DNA of 64,000 bases from Tepidiphilus sp. J10 (GTDB taxonomy: Bacteria; Pseudomonadota; Gammaproteobacteria; Burkholderiales; Thiobacillaceae): positions 1 to 64,000 of the forward strand of contig CAMDGQ010000011.1 of assembly GCA_945897955.1 (NCBI GenBank). Reading direction: 5' to 3'. The notes beneath the pieces are model-generated. The model had not been told where the DNA came from. It did no database searches and saw nothing but the letters and a program-made list of their open reading frames with translations. The position numbers and the translations under genes were made by a program. Each line of letters opens with the position of its first letter. Position 1 is the first letter of the stretch. Of this stretch, positions 1 through 8,878 are shown in pieces.

Positions 1-255
1 GCGCGCGGCCTGCGCCGCGTGGTGCAAGGCATTCTGGCCGAACAGGCGCCGGCGGTGATTCAGTGGACGATCCGCGAAACCGAGCACCCGTTCGTGCTCG
101 GGTTGTCGCCGCTGTTGCAGATCGACAGCTATCTCGAACGCCAGCCGCCGTTCGGCCGCGTGGCGCTGGATCGCAGCCGCCTTGGACGCGGCGACCTGCT
201 GACCAATCCCGCCGCCCTGTCGCCGCAGCACGCACTGCCGCGACAGGCGTATTGA
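1..255 (+). CDS. C-terminal end of a phage-tail-like baseplate protein (partial, tail protein I / Afp12-like)
   Basis: Only the last 84 codons are present; the frame is open from base 1 to the TGA at 253-255. The visible part has a helix ending in VIQWTIRETEHPF, then two related short motifs, LLQIDSYL and SRLGRGDLL. This 'LxIDxxL ... RLGxxxxL' ending resembles what I recall of the C-terminus of phage-tail-like proteins of the TIGR02242 / Afp12 type, which sit in the baseplate wedge of contractile injection systems. The following 30 bases hold an AAGGAG ribosome-binding site for the next gene on the same strand, so this is one transcription unit. The assignment rests mainly on the downstream eCIS context. 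Confidence 0.5.
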   Translation, partial: ARGLRRVVQGILAEQAPAVIQWTIRETEHPFVLGLSPLLQIDSYLERQPPFGRVALDRSRLGRGDLLTNPAALSPQHALPRQAY

Positions 256-285
256 GCAAACTATGGATCGACAAGGAGTCATGCC

Positions 286-1236
286 ATGACCGAGCCCGCG
301 GACAAAGACCAGAGCCTGGTCCCGGACAGCGAATTCGAGCAGCCCCTGGCCCGCGTCGCCTATCAGCCCGGCATGCTGCTCGGGCTGGAAGCGACCCGCT
401 CCGAGCAGGACTATCACCGCCGCCGTCTCAACCGCCACGCCTACTGGCTGCACGGCAGCGGCACCGTGTGCGGCCTGCGCGTTTACACCCGCTCCGGCCC
501 GCTGGCCGTCGCCGACGACACCGAGGAACAGGTACTGGTGCGCCTGTTCGTCACCGGCGGCGTCGCGATCGACGGCCTCGGCCGCGAGGTCGGCGTCGAC
601 GAGCCGCATTGCATCGACCTGACCGCCTGGCTGAGCAGCCAGTTCGAGGACGAAAACCTGTGGGGCGCGCTGATCCGCGACGGCTACAACCTCGCCGACA
701 ACACGCTGTGGCTGAAGGTCACGCTGCGCTATCAGGATTGCCCGAGCGGCCTGCAACCGGTGCTGGCGACCGACATCAACGCCGGCACCGATCCGGTCAA
801 GCCGAGCCGGATCAAGGACAACGTGTTGCTGGAACTGGTCCCGGAGCGGCCGGCGGATGCTGCCGGCGAGCGGCCGTTCGATGCGCACAACGGCCTGCCG
901 GCGCTGGCCGGGCTGGTCGCCGACAAGCTGAATCCGCTGGAAAAGGAGCGCTTGCAAGCCGCCGCCGGCAAGACGAAAGAGCAACTCGAACTCGGCGCCC
1001 GCCTGCTCTATGCGCTGAGCGACGACAACCACGCACTGGAAGCGCGCGAGACCGGCGCCGATGCCGCCGCCCGCCTGGCGCGCATCCTGCTCGCCCGGAT
1101 TCGCATCGAACTCGGCGCCGAAGCTGACGCAACGCCGAAGCTGATCGTCAACCCGAACCGCATCGCGGTGGACAACCTGGCGCGCAATTTCCTGTTCAAC
1201 GCCGACCTGCTCGCGCACATGGCGCGCACGGCATAA
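286..1236 (+). CDS. eCIS-associated protein with YxPGxxL/GTVxGL N-terminal domain (paralogue 1)
   Basis: 316 aa, ATG preceded by AAGGAG at good spacing. Residues about 25-120 hold a domain that begins YQPGMLLGLEATRSEQDY, continues with RRLNRHAYWLHGSGTVCGLRV, and ends in a 'GGVAIDGLGREV' turn. The same layout recurs at the start of the next two proteins, so these are three tandem paralogues. The rest is alpha-helical in character with no motif I know. Proteins with this N-terminal domain are seen in phage-tail-like (eCIS) gene clusters, usually annotated as hypothetical. A structural role in the baseplate or a fibre attachment is inference. No signal peptide or membrane segment is visible, as expected for a cytoplasmically assembled particle. 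Confidence 0.75.
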   Translation: MTEPADKDQSLVPDSEFEQPLARVAYQPGMLLGLEATRSEQDYHRRRLNRHAYWLHGSGTVCGLRVYTRSGPLAVADDTEEQVLVRLFVTGGVAIDGLGREVGVDEPHCIDLTAWLSSQFEDENLWGALIRDGYNLADNTLWLKVTLRYQDCPSGLQPVLATDINAGTDPVKPSRIKDNVLLELVPERPADAAGERPFDAHNGLPALAGLVADKLNPLEKERLQAAAGKTKEQLELGARLLYALSDDNHALEARETGADAAARLARILLARIRIELGAEADATPKLIVNPNRIAVDNLARNFLFNADLLAHMARTA

Positions 1237-1259
1237 ATCTGGACTACCGGAGAAGACTC

Positions 1260-3587
1260 ATGGCCGACCTCAACATCAGCTTCGTGCCCTACGCCCCCGG
1301 CGCCACCGACAGCCAGGGCCAACGCATCGCCAGCATCGACCCGCGCCTGTCGCGCACCAACTACTTCGACGGCCGCCTGCTGAAGGCGACCGACCTGATC
1401 CGCGATCAGGTCTATCTCGACGAGCGCGCGCTGGAAATCGGCCAGGTGCTGGGTTCCGGCATCGTGCGCGGACTGGAGGTCGAACTGCTGGAAAACTTCC
1501 GCCTGCGCGTATCGCCCGGCATGGCCATCGCCCCCTCCGGCCGCGTACTGCAACTTTCCGGGCAGTCGCTGGAAGTCAATCTGGGCAACAGTGCCTTGAT
1601 CACCAGTCTCAACCAGGGCAATTTCCGCCGCTTCAAGCGCGGCCTGTATCTGGTCGCGCTGCAATATGCCGAAGTCGGTTCCGACAGCGCCGAGGCTTAT
1701 CCGGCCGATCTGGCCAGCCAGCGCCGCTTCAATTTCAACAGCTTCGCCGAAGGCGTCGAACTGACCCTGATTCCGCTTGGCGTGCCGCTCAGCCAGACCA
1801 GCGAAGTGGCGGCGCGCGCCGGGCTGGTGGCGGAGTTCATCGGCCGGGGCGGGCAGCGCCCGGAGCTGCCCGATGAAGCCATCGCTCTCGGCCTGCTCGC
1901 GCTGGAACAGGCGCGGCCGTTGTGGCTGGATCGAGGCCTGGTGCGACGGCCATTGCGCCAGCCGGGCGCGCCCGACGCGCTGCAACAGGATCTGGCTGCG
2001 CATTACAACGAACTGCTCGACGCGGTGCTGGCGACGCGCGGCAGCGGCGGTCTTTCGGGTGGCTTCGCCGCCGCGCAGTATTTCAACCTGCTGCCCCCCT
2101 GGGGCCGGCTGCCGAAAGCGGCGTTGGACCCGGTCAACGGCAGCCAGACCTTCTTCCCGGCCGGCTACGAAGTCAGCATCGCGCCGGTGCGGCGCGACGA
2201 TCTGCCGGCGATTCTGGCGGAGTCTTCCCGCCTGGCGCCAATGCATCTGCAACTCGATGCCGATGCCGACATCATGGTGCTGGTGCCCCTGTCGAACAGC
2301 GAGTTCGCCTGGCGCGCGCGCAGCCTGGAGCACGGCCTGAGCGCGCCGAAAGATGCCTTCGGCCTCGGCCGCCTGCTGGCCATCGACCGCCTGGCGCTGC
2401 GCCTGCGCCCGCCGGCCAGGGCGCATGAAATCGAGACCGACAAGGACGCCTGGAACGCGATCTGGCAACTCGCGGCGGATGGCGAAATCCTGTTCGTGCG
2501 ACGTCCGCCGCGCACCGCCGAAACCAACGTCAGCGCCGTCGTGCTGGCGCGCGGCTTCGATCTGCCGAAGCCGACGCTGGATCTGTCCGCCTACAACCGC
2601 GTGATGGAAAAGGAACTCGCCGAATCACGCGCGCAACTGAGTGCCGCCAACCTGGACTTGCGCATCAACCGGGACGACTTCGCGCGCCGCCTGCGCAATC
2701 TGAAACTGGACCCGGAAGCGCCGGCGAAGGAGTTGGCGGAGAAGGCAAAGACACTGGAGAAGGAACGCGATGCCCTCGCCGCGAAGGTCAAGGAGCTCGA
2801 AGCCGGCGGAAGCACTGGCGGCGCCACGGATGCCGAACTGGAAAACGCGCGACAGGAAAACAAGCAACTGAACGAAAAGCTCGCGACTGCGAACAAACTT
2901 ATCGGAGAACTTCAGCTTTCCGGCCCCGACGCGGCCAGCACGGAGCTGCGCGCCATGCAGCGGGAGAACGCTCGTTTGCAGGGCACACTGGCCGATGCCG
3001 AGAAGGAAATCGGCGAACGCCAGGCCGCCGAGACCAAGGCGAACAACAAACTGACCACTGCGGCGGCCCAGATCGCGCAACTCACGCAGGAAGTGGAGAC
3101 CGGCAAGGCCCAGATCGCATCCTTGCAGGCCACCGGCACCAGCGCCACCAATGAACTGGCCGCCACCAAAGGCCAGCTCAATCTACTTGCGCAGGAACTG
3201 GACAACACCAAAAAGACCCTGGCCGAGGTGGAGGCAGGCGCAAAACAACCGGCGGCCGCCAGCCTTGTTGATCTGACCAAAAAACGCCCGCCAACCGACA
3301 CCGTCGGTTTCAAGTCGCTGGCAAAACTGGAAAAGAACCTGAAGGGACGCGAAGAGGAAACCGCCTACGTCGCCGACATTCTGATGTTGCTGGATCGTCG
3401 CTACGACGCGCTGATCTGGCCAACCCTGGCGATCATGGCGGAGAAACCCGAGCGGCTGCTCAAGCTGCGCGACGAATTGCTGGAAAACAGCGATGCCAGG
3501 CGTCCGGCCGGCCATTTGATCGCCAGACTCGGTCCCGAACTGGGGCTGAGCGCAGAAATGGCGGCGCAATGGAACGAACTGGGCTGA
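1260..3587 (+). CDS. eCIS-associated protein with shared N-terminal domain and long coiled coil (paralogue 2)
   Basis: 775 aa; ATG with GGAGAAG upstream, 23 nt after the previous stop. Residues about 20-115 repeat the shared domain: NYFDGRLLKATDLIRDQVYL, then GSGIVRGLEVELL and VSPGMAIAPSGRVLQL. A central region of about 300 residues is unassigned. Residues about 445-665 form a long coiled coil with many Glu/Lys/Gln/Ala heptads (KELAEKAKTLEKERDALAAK and similar). The last about 90 residues form a separate helical domain. It is not a typical tape measure by position, but a coiled coil of some 220 residues could be a rod or fibre. Function unknown; its place in the eCIS operon is clear from spacing and strand. 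Confidence 0.75.
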   Translation: MADLNISFVPYAPGATDSQGQRIASIDPRLSRTNYFDGRLLKATDLIRDQVYLDERALEIGQVLGSGIVRGLEVELLENFRLRVSPGMAIAPSGRVLQLSGQSLEVNLGNSALITSLNQGNFRRFKRGLYLVALQYAEVGSDSAEAYPADLASQRRFNFNSFAEGVELTLIPLGVPLSQTSEVAARAGLVAEFIGRGGQRPELPDEAIALGLLALEQARPLWLDRGLVRRPLRQPGAPDALQQDLAAHYNELLDAVLATRGSGGLSGGFAAAQYFNLLPPWGRLPKAALDPVNGSQTFFPAGYEVSIAPVRRDDLPAILAESSRLAPMHLQLDADADIMVLVPLSNSEFAWRARSLEHGLSAPKDAFGLGRLLAIDRLALRLRPPARAHEIETDKDAWNAIWQLAADGEILFVRRPPRTAETNVSAVVLARGFDLPKPTLDLSAYNRVMEKELAESRAQLSAANLDLRINRDDFARRLRNLKLDPEAPAKELAEKAKTLEKERDALAAKVKELEAGGSTGGATDAELENARQENKQLNEKLATANKLIGELQLSGPDAASTELRAMQRENARLQGTLADAEKEIGERQAAETKANNKLTTAAAQIAQLTQEVETGKAQIASLQATGTSATNELAATKGQLNLLAQELDNTKKTLAEVEAGAKQPAAASLVDLTKKRPPTDTVGFKSLAKLEKNLKGREEETAYVADILMLLDRRYDALIWPTLAIMAEKPERLLKLRDELLENSDARRPAGHLIARLGPELGLSAEMAAQWNELG

Positions 3588-3608
3588 GCAGCGTTCGAGG
3601 AGACCGCG

Positions 3609-5288
3609 ATGAACAACCCCATCCATCTGGACCAGGTCAAGCCCGCCGGCGATTCGCCGCAACGGCTCAACCTGTTCGCCGGTCGCCACCTTGGCGAACG
3701 TGACTTCGATCTGTTGCAGGCCTATGCCGATGACCGCCTGGCGCCGTTCCTGACGCATCTGAGTCCGGGCATCGTCGCCGGCCTGGAAGCCGGGCTGGAA
3801 TACGACCCCGCCGTCCCCGGCGCGAAAGGCCGGCATCGCCTGCACGTCAGGCCGGGCAACGCCATCGGCGGCGATGGCCGGCCGTTGCGCCTGCATTACC
3901 GGCTGGACATGACCTGGCCCGAGTTGGTCGCCTACGTCAAACAGGAACATGATCTGAAAGAGGCGGACCGCTTGCCGGACGGCCTCTATTTCCTGCATCT
4001 GGATCGCGCCGTCGAGCTAGCCGACGCCGACAACGCGGAAAGCGCCTGCCGCCGCGCCGAGGCCGACCCGCTGCGCGACCGCCGCCTGGAAACCGTGTCC
4101 CTGCTCGGCCTGCGCCTGATCACCGGCGATGCCAGCCTGCTGGCGCTGCCGCCGGCGCGCGCGGCGAACCGGCTATGCGCCCGCTTCCTGACGGAGTCGC
4201 CGTTCGACACGATCGACGGCGGCGTGCCGCTGGCCCTGCTCAAGATCGCCGCCGATGCGCCGGTCTGGTTCGATCCGCTGGCCGGACGCTTCGCCGCCAG
4301 CGCGGATGCGCCCTATCGCACCTTCCTCGCGCACAGCCAGAGCGTGCTCGAACAGTTCAGCCGCGATCTCGCCACCACCGGCAAACCGCCGGACGCAAAA
4401 ATCCCGCTGGCGCAGCAACTCGGCCTCGACTATCTGCCCGCCGCCGGTCCGCTGCCGGCCGAACTGCTGAGCATCGAAGCGATCATCGAACCCGGCGGCG
4501 AGAAACCCGGCCTGGCCTTCGCACCGCAGGATTTGCAGGTCGATCTGATCCCTGTACCCGCCGCCACCGTGCCCACCGTGGTGGCGCGCGAACTGCCGCG
4601 CGGCTGGGTCGATCTGGCGCAGGGGCGTGGCGACCGTGTCCGCCTGTTGCTGGCGGTGGACGACCCGGACTATCGCCCTAACCTGCTCGACCTGCCGCGA
4701 CCCGAAGAGGCGCTGGAAAGCGAGTTGCTGGAACGTAGCAAGACCGCGATCCAGGCCTGGAATGACTGGAAGAGCCAATGGCTGGCGCTGTATCAGGGCC
4801 TGTCGGATCAACAGAAGAAGGATCTGGCCGCACCCGCGCTGCCGACCAGGGGCGGCGTTTCCAGCGAGGGCGATTTCATCGGCGGCCTGACCGCGCGCGC
4901 CGGCATGGGCGAGATCGTCAAACAGCGCGAGGACGCGCTCAAGGGCGCCGCGCTGCCGCATCCCTACTCCGACTGGAAAGCCAGCCCGCGTCCGCCCGGC
5001 TTCCAGAATGCCGAGCTGATCAGCGGCGGTCCCGACGGCCTGTACAAACAACGCGCCGACCTTGAAACAGAGATCGACCAACTGGAAGGTGAGCTGGAAG
5101 AAAACTTCGCGCTGATCAACCTGCTGAACGATTTCCTCGGCCTGCAACGCCAGCACCTCGACGCGATCACCGTTTCGTTCAGCAGTCTGGCCGGCGGCGT
5201 GCCGGGCGACGGCAGCGGCATGAATTTGATGCGCTGGGCCAAGTACGCCGATTTCCAGCCCACGCTGACCACGCTTAAGAAACCCTGA
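3609..5288 (+). CDS. eCIS-associated protein with shared N-terminal domain (paralogue 3)
   Basis: 559 aa; ATG preceded by GAGGAGA. The first about 110 residues carry the third copy of the shared domain: LNLFAGRHLGERDFDLLQAY, SPGIVAGLEAGLEY and VRPGNAIGGDGRPLRLHY. Asp/Glu in the 'LxxxDF' segment and the GIV.GL loop are kept, although the first Tyr is replaced by Leu-Phe. The C-terminal part (about 470-530) has a short coiled coil (LETEIDQLEGELEENFALIN). No catalytic motif is seen. It lies 21 nt after paralogue 2 and 15 nt before the next gene, so all three were probably kept together as a set of structural components. A specific role is not known to me. Confidence 0.72.
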   Translation: MNNPIHLDQVKPAGDSPQRLNLFAGRHLGERDFDLLQAYADDRLAPFLTHLSPGIVAGLEAGLEYDPAVPGAKGRHRLHVRPGNAIGGDGRPLRLHYRLDMTWPELVAYVKQEHDLKEADRLPDGLYFLHLDRAVELADADNAESACRRAEADPLRDRRLETVSLLGLRLITGDASLLALPPARAANRLCARFLTESPFDTIDGGVPLALLKIAADAPVWFDPLAGRFAASADAPYRTFLAHSQSVLEQFSRDLATTGKPPDAKIPLAQQLGLDYLPAAGPLPAELLSIEAIIEPGGEKPGLAFAPQDLQVDLIPVPAATVPTVVARELPRGWVDLAQGRGDRVRLLLAVDDPDYRPNLLDLPRPEEALESELLERSKTAIQAWNDWKSQWLALYQGLSDQQKKDLAAPALPTRGGVSSEGDFIGGLTARAGMGEIVKQREDALKGAALPHPYSDWKASPRPPGFQNAELISGGPDGLYKQRADLETEIDQLEGELEENFALINLLNDFLGLQRQHLDAITVSFSSLAGGVPGDGSGMNLMRWAKYADFQPTLTTLKKP

Positions 5289-5303
5289 CGGGAGGCTGCG
5301 GAC

Positions 5304-7190
5304 ATGGCTGACTTCATCAAAATCCTGGCGGACTCCACCAAGCTGGCGCCTGATACAACGATCAAACTCGCCGACAACCCGCAGATCGCCGAGACCTTCA
5401 ACGCCAACGTATTCAACGCCGATTTCCTCGCGCAGAACTTCTCGATCGGCACCGCATTGAACCTGGGCAACAGCGGCATCACCGTCGAAAAACCCAACAA
5501 TCCGGTGTATGACAAGCCCGCCGCCACGCTGGGGGTGCTCAGGCAGGTAGACAAGATCAGCGACACCTTCCTGCTGGCGGAGCGCGGCATCCTTGATCTG
5601 CGCAATGAACTGGCAAAACCACCGCTGAACGGCGCGAAAAGCCTGCTCGAACGCATTACCGTGTATTTGCGCAATCCGGCGCACTCGACGAAGAAGGAAC
5701 GCGAGGAACTCTTGCCCGGCTTCTTCACCAACCTGGACGATGCGGCCACATTCAAGCTGCCTGACGCCAAGCCCATCGCCAAACCGGGCGGTGTTCTGGA
5801 ACCGACGCCCACCGGCTCAACCGCTCCCCCTGTCCTGCACACCGATCACTCCGCCCTGTTCGCCACCGGCAAGGTGATGACCAACGAGATTCGCCAGCTC
5901 GACACGCTGCGCCACGCGCTCACTACGTTGCGCCGCAATCGGCAATTCGAACTGGCGCAAAAGAAAACCGCGCTGGGCGCGATCGAGGCAAAACTGCCGG
6001 TTGAACTCGGCAGGCTGGCCACGCTCGACGCCAGCCGCCAGGAAGCCCTCGGCGACCATAACGTCGCCAAGCGCGTGCTGGCGGAACACTGGGCCGCCAT
6101 CGAGCAGGCCTGGGCCGAACGCCGCCGCATCCTGGAAAACCACATGGGGCTGTACTACGCGCGGGTGCGCGAAACCCCGCTGTCGCTGACCCTGCCCGAC
6201 CCGCTCGACCTGCGCTACACCGATGCCGACGACATCGTGCCCGGCTGCGCCAGCGAGACCACGCGTATTCCGGCCGCGCTGTCGCCGTTCCTGGAAGCGG
6301 TGTACGACGTGCCGCTGGCCGACTGGGCCGGCCTGCGCGAGCTCTACCCGCTGCTGCCGGAACGCAACCGGATCGAGATTCTGGTCAACCAGCGGCGCGA
6401 GAAGCTTGCCAAACACCAGCTCGGCAACCCCCAGGCCATCACCGGAGGCTCGGCGTTGTTCACTCGCTTGTTGCCACTGCATCAGGAGACCCAGGCGCTG
6501 GCGCGCGATCTGGTCAAACAACCGTTCAACGCCGGCGGCGCGGTCTCCACCGTGCAGCAACAGAGCAGCAAACTGCTGGCGCTGGACGATCTGCTCACCG
6601 GCCCGCCGCATCGCCTGCGCCCGCAAGCCGCCGCGCTGCATCAGCGCCTGGGCAACGCCGCCGCCTGCCTCGCCATCCGCCTGCGCGGCATGCCGCCGTC
6701 ATTGCGGCTGATCTGGGCGGAAGCGGCGGAAAACGATCGCCTGCCGACCGACGCGCCGGAACGCTGGCCCGGCCTGGATAAAGCCGAAGCAGCCGATTTC
6801 AACGCCGTTCGCACGCTGGTCGAACTGGTGCATTGGTGGTTCCGCCAACTGCACGCTTCAGCCTCCGGCGGCGCCCGCACCGCGCTGCGCAACTACCTGC
6901 GCGCCGCCGTGCTGCATGCCGCCAGCGACGATCCCGGCCAGATTCTGCGCGGCAACGTCGCCACCGTGCCCGGCCGCTTCAAGGTCGGTGAGATGCTGCG
7001 CCTGACGCTGAACCAGGAAGCCGCGCCCGGCGCGCTGCTGACACTGATGGACCCGGAGCAGCGCGTGATGGGCACGCTGCGCGTGGATGACTACGACGCG
7101 CAGGGCGCGCTCGCGGTGATCACCCAGGTGCTCGCTGGCGGCGACAGCCTGCCCGCGAAGACCTGGCAGGTGCTGGGCAAGGCGCGCTAG
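5304..7190 (+). CDS. Unknown protein of the eCIS operon, 628 aa
   Basis: 628 aa; ATG 10 nt after GGGAGG. I do not recognise a domain. The first about 60 residues are polar with repeated Asn/Ala/Asp (NANVFNADFLAQNFSIG). Residues about 200-290 are strongly helical and charged (QFELAQKKTALGAIEAKL onward). The C-terminal about 80 residues look beta-rich (VPGRFKVGEMLRLTL ... LLTLMDPEQRVMGTLRVDDY). No signal peptide or membrane helix. The next gene starts 2 nt after its stop, so the two are probably translationally coupled. It is likely a structural or assembly component of the particle, but this is inferred only from operon position. Confidence 0.68.
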   Translation: MADFIKILADSTKLAPDTTIKLADNPQIAETFNANVFNADFLAQNFSIGTALNLGNSGITVEKPNNPVYDKPAATLGVLRQVDKISDTFLLAERGILDLRNELAKPPLNGAKSLLERITVYLRNPAHSTKKEREELLPGFFTNLDDAATFKLPDAKPIAKPGGVLEPTPTGSTAPPVLHTDHSALFATGKVMTNEIRQLDTLRHALTTLRRNRQFELAQKKTALGAIEAKLPVELGRLATLDASRQEALGDHNVAKRVLAEHWAAIEQAWAERRRILENHMGLYYARVRETPLSLTLPDPLDLRYTDADDIVPGCASETTRIPAALSPFLEAVYDVPLADWAGLRELYPLLPERNRIEILVNQRREKLAKHQLGNPQAITGGSALFTRLLPLHQETQALARDLVKQPFNAGGAVSTVQQQSSKLLALDDLLTGPPHRLRPQAAALHQRLGNAAACLAIRLRGMPPSLRLIWAEAAENDRLPTDAPERWPGLDKAEAADFNAVRTLVELVHWWFRQLHASASGGARTALRNYLRAAVLHAASDDPGQILRGNVATVPGRFKVGEMLRLTLNQEAAPGALLTLMDPEQRVMGTLRVDDYDAQGALAVITQVLAGGDSLPAKTWQVLGKAR

Positions 7191-7192
7191 CC

Positions 7193-8878
7193 ATGCCGGA
7201 CAGCGTCCGCATCCACGCCTTGCGCATCGTCGCGAACGAGGACTGCCGCGCCGCCGTGGCCGCCGCGCTGGAACGGGCCGACTGGTCGCTGGCATCGGAA
7301 CAGGAAGTGCTGTTTCTGCGCCGCATCCGGGTCGGCGGCGCGTTGCCGGAGATCGGTCGTCTGGCGCGGGAACAGGCCCGGCAAACAGCGGCGTGCGCCG
7401 TCGATGGCCGGGATGCGCGCGCCGAACAGGCCGAGGCGGTGCGCTTCGCGACGCGCGCCGATCTGCTCGCCTGCCTGCTGCGCGATCTGATGCAGGCGCG
7501 CATGCGCTGGTTCTGGCGCGGCTGGCGTGAGCTTTTCGCGCTGCCGGCCGGCGCGGCGATCGTCCGCCTGATGGACACGGAAGCGCTGCACTGGCCCGCC
7601 GCCATGCATCGACTCGATCTGATGGGTGAGGCGGCCACGCTCTGGCAAGGCCTCAGCGCGGAAGACGCACAACAACTGTTGTACACGCTGCAACAGGCCA
7701 CCGGCTGGCGGCTCGGCCCGTCGCCACCGCTGGCGGCAACTCGCCCGGCAAACCTTGTCGCCGACTTTGCCGCTGACATTCCCACAATACCGCCGCCAAT
7801 GCCCGCCACGCTCCGCGATGCGCCGGCCTGGCTGCGGACCGTCGCCGCCAGCCGGACAAGCTCCGGCGACGCGCTGCTGCGTCTGGCCATCGTCACCTGG
7901 CTCTGGCGCGCCGCGCCGCAAACCCTGGCCGCCGCCGACGCCGGCGAGCGCATTGCACAATGGGCTGGCGAGCTGGTGGGTAAGCCGGTGGGTGACATGG
8001 CTGCCGGCCGGTCCGGCCCGACGCTTGCCGATGCGTCCGTCGCCAGGCTGGCCGGGAAATCGCGGCCAACGGCGCTGGGGAAGGAAGGCGACACTTCAGT
8101 GCCAGCCAGCCTCGCCGCGACGGATGCCATGCGGCGGAGGGATGCGGCATCCCGGACAAACGCGGCTTTGCCGGCGCCCGAGAACCTGGAATCGGGCACG
8201 GCAAACTTGGTTCTCCAAGCGCCCGCCACGCCTACCAGCGCCGACCAGCCGGAGCAGACGGAATCGCCACCATTTACAGAGCAGGCACCCGCTCGGCCAC
8301 CGGCGCCCTCACGGCAACTCGACGAAGTGTTCGGCATCGAACTGCTTCCGCCGGAGCCTACCTGCGAGGCCGCGTGCATTACCCATCAGGGCGGCTGGTT
8401 CCTGCTGCTCAACGTGATCGCGCTGCCGGCTGTACTCGCGCGCCTTCAGGCGCTCGACGCCGGCGATCAGTCATCACCGCCGACCTCCGGCTGGGTCTGG
8501 CTGTACCGGCTGGGCCGCGCCTTCGGCGGCGAAGCCGACCCGCCGCTGGCGCGCTTCATGGCCCATGCCGCCGGCCTGCCCGACGCGGCGGCGCTGGTCG
8601 CGCTGCCGCCGCTGCCCGACGAAGCCGAACTGGCGCGGCTGGCGACACAGCGCTTCGCCGCCGGGCTCCTCGGCGCCGGGTTGTTCGCGCAACCTGCGCT
8701 GGTGCGGGCGACATCCAGCCATCTCGATGTGCATTTCCGGATGGCCGATATCCGCCTGGATGTGCGGCGGGCGGCGCTCGACATCAACCCCGGCTGGCTG
8801 CCCTGGCTGGGCCGCGTGGCGACCTTCCATTACGGCGATGCGCCGGAGTTGATCGGGCTCGACCGCCATGAGCCGTGA
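7193..8878 (+). CDS. CIS tape-measure-associated family protein (candidate)
   Basis: 561 aa. The start (RIHALRIVANEDCRAAVAAALE) and the C-terminal third match what I know of the contractile-injection-system family encoded just before the AAA+ ATPase. Near the C-terminus are a 'GGWFLLLNVIALPAVLARL' block, a 'WVWLYRLGRAFGGEADPPLARF' block, and the closing signature HLDVHFRMADIRLDVRRAAL followed by DINPGWLPWLGRVATFHYG. Residues about 255-375 are a low-complexity Ala/Pro/Thr linker that varies in such proteins. The gene overlaps the ATPase gene by 11 nt (ATGAGCCGTGA), indicating coupled translation. Whether it is the physical tape measure or an assembly partner cannot be decided from sequence. 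Confidence 0.62.
   Translation: MPDSVRIHALRIVANEDCRAAVAAALERADWSLASEQEVLFLRRIRVGGALPEIGRLAREQARQTAACAVDGRDARAEQAEAVRFATRADLLACLLRDLMQARMRWFWRGWRELFALPAGAAIVRLMDTEALHWPAAMHRLDLMGEAATLWQGLSAEDAQQLLYTLQQATGWRLGPSPPLAATRPANLVADFAADIPTIPPPMPATLRDAPAWLRTVAASRTSSGDALLRLAIVTWLWRAAPQTLAAADAGERIAQWAGELVGKPVGDMAAGRSGPTLADASVARLAGKSRPTALGKEGDTSVPASLAATDAMRRRDAASRTNAALPAPENLESGTANLVLQAPATPTSADQPEQTESPPFTEQAPARPPAPSRQLDEVFGIELLPPEPTCEAACITHQGGWFLLLNVIALPAVLARLQALDAGDQSSPPTSGWVWLYRLGRAFGGEADPPLARFMAHAAGLPDAAALVALPPLPDEAELARLATQRFAAGLLGAGLFAQPALVRATSSHLDVHFRMADIRLDVRRAALDINPGWLPWLGRVATFHYGDAPELIGLDRHEP

Noticed and set aside
1008-2468. Long open frame (486 codons) on the minus strand opposite two eCIS genes
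   Set aside because: High-GC shadow; low-complexity Arg/Gln/Gly composition, no motif, and the plus-strand genes have ribosome sites and shared domains.
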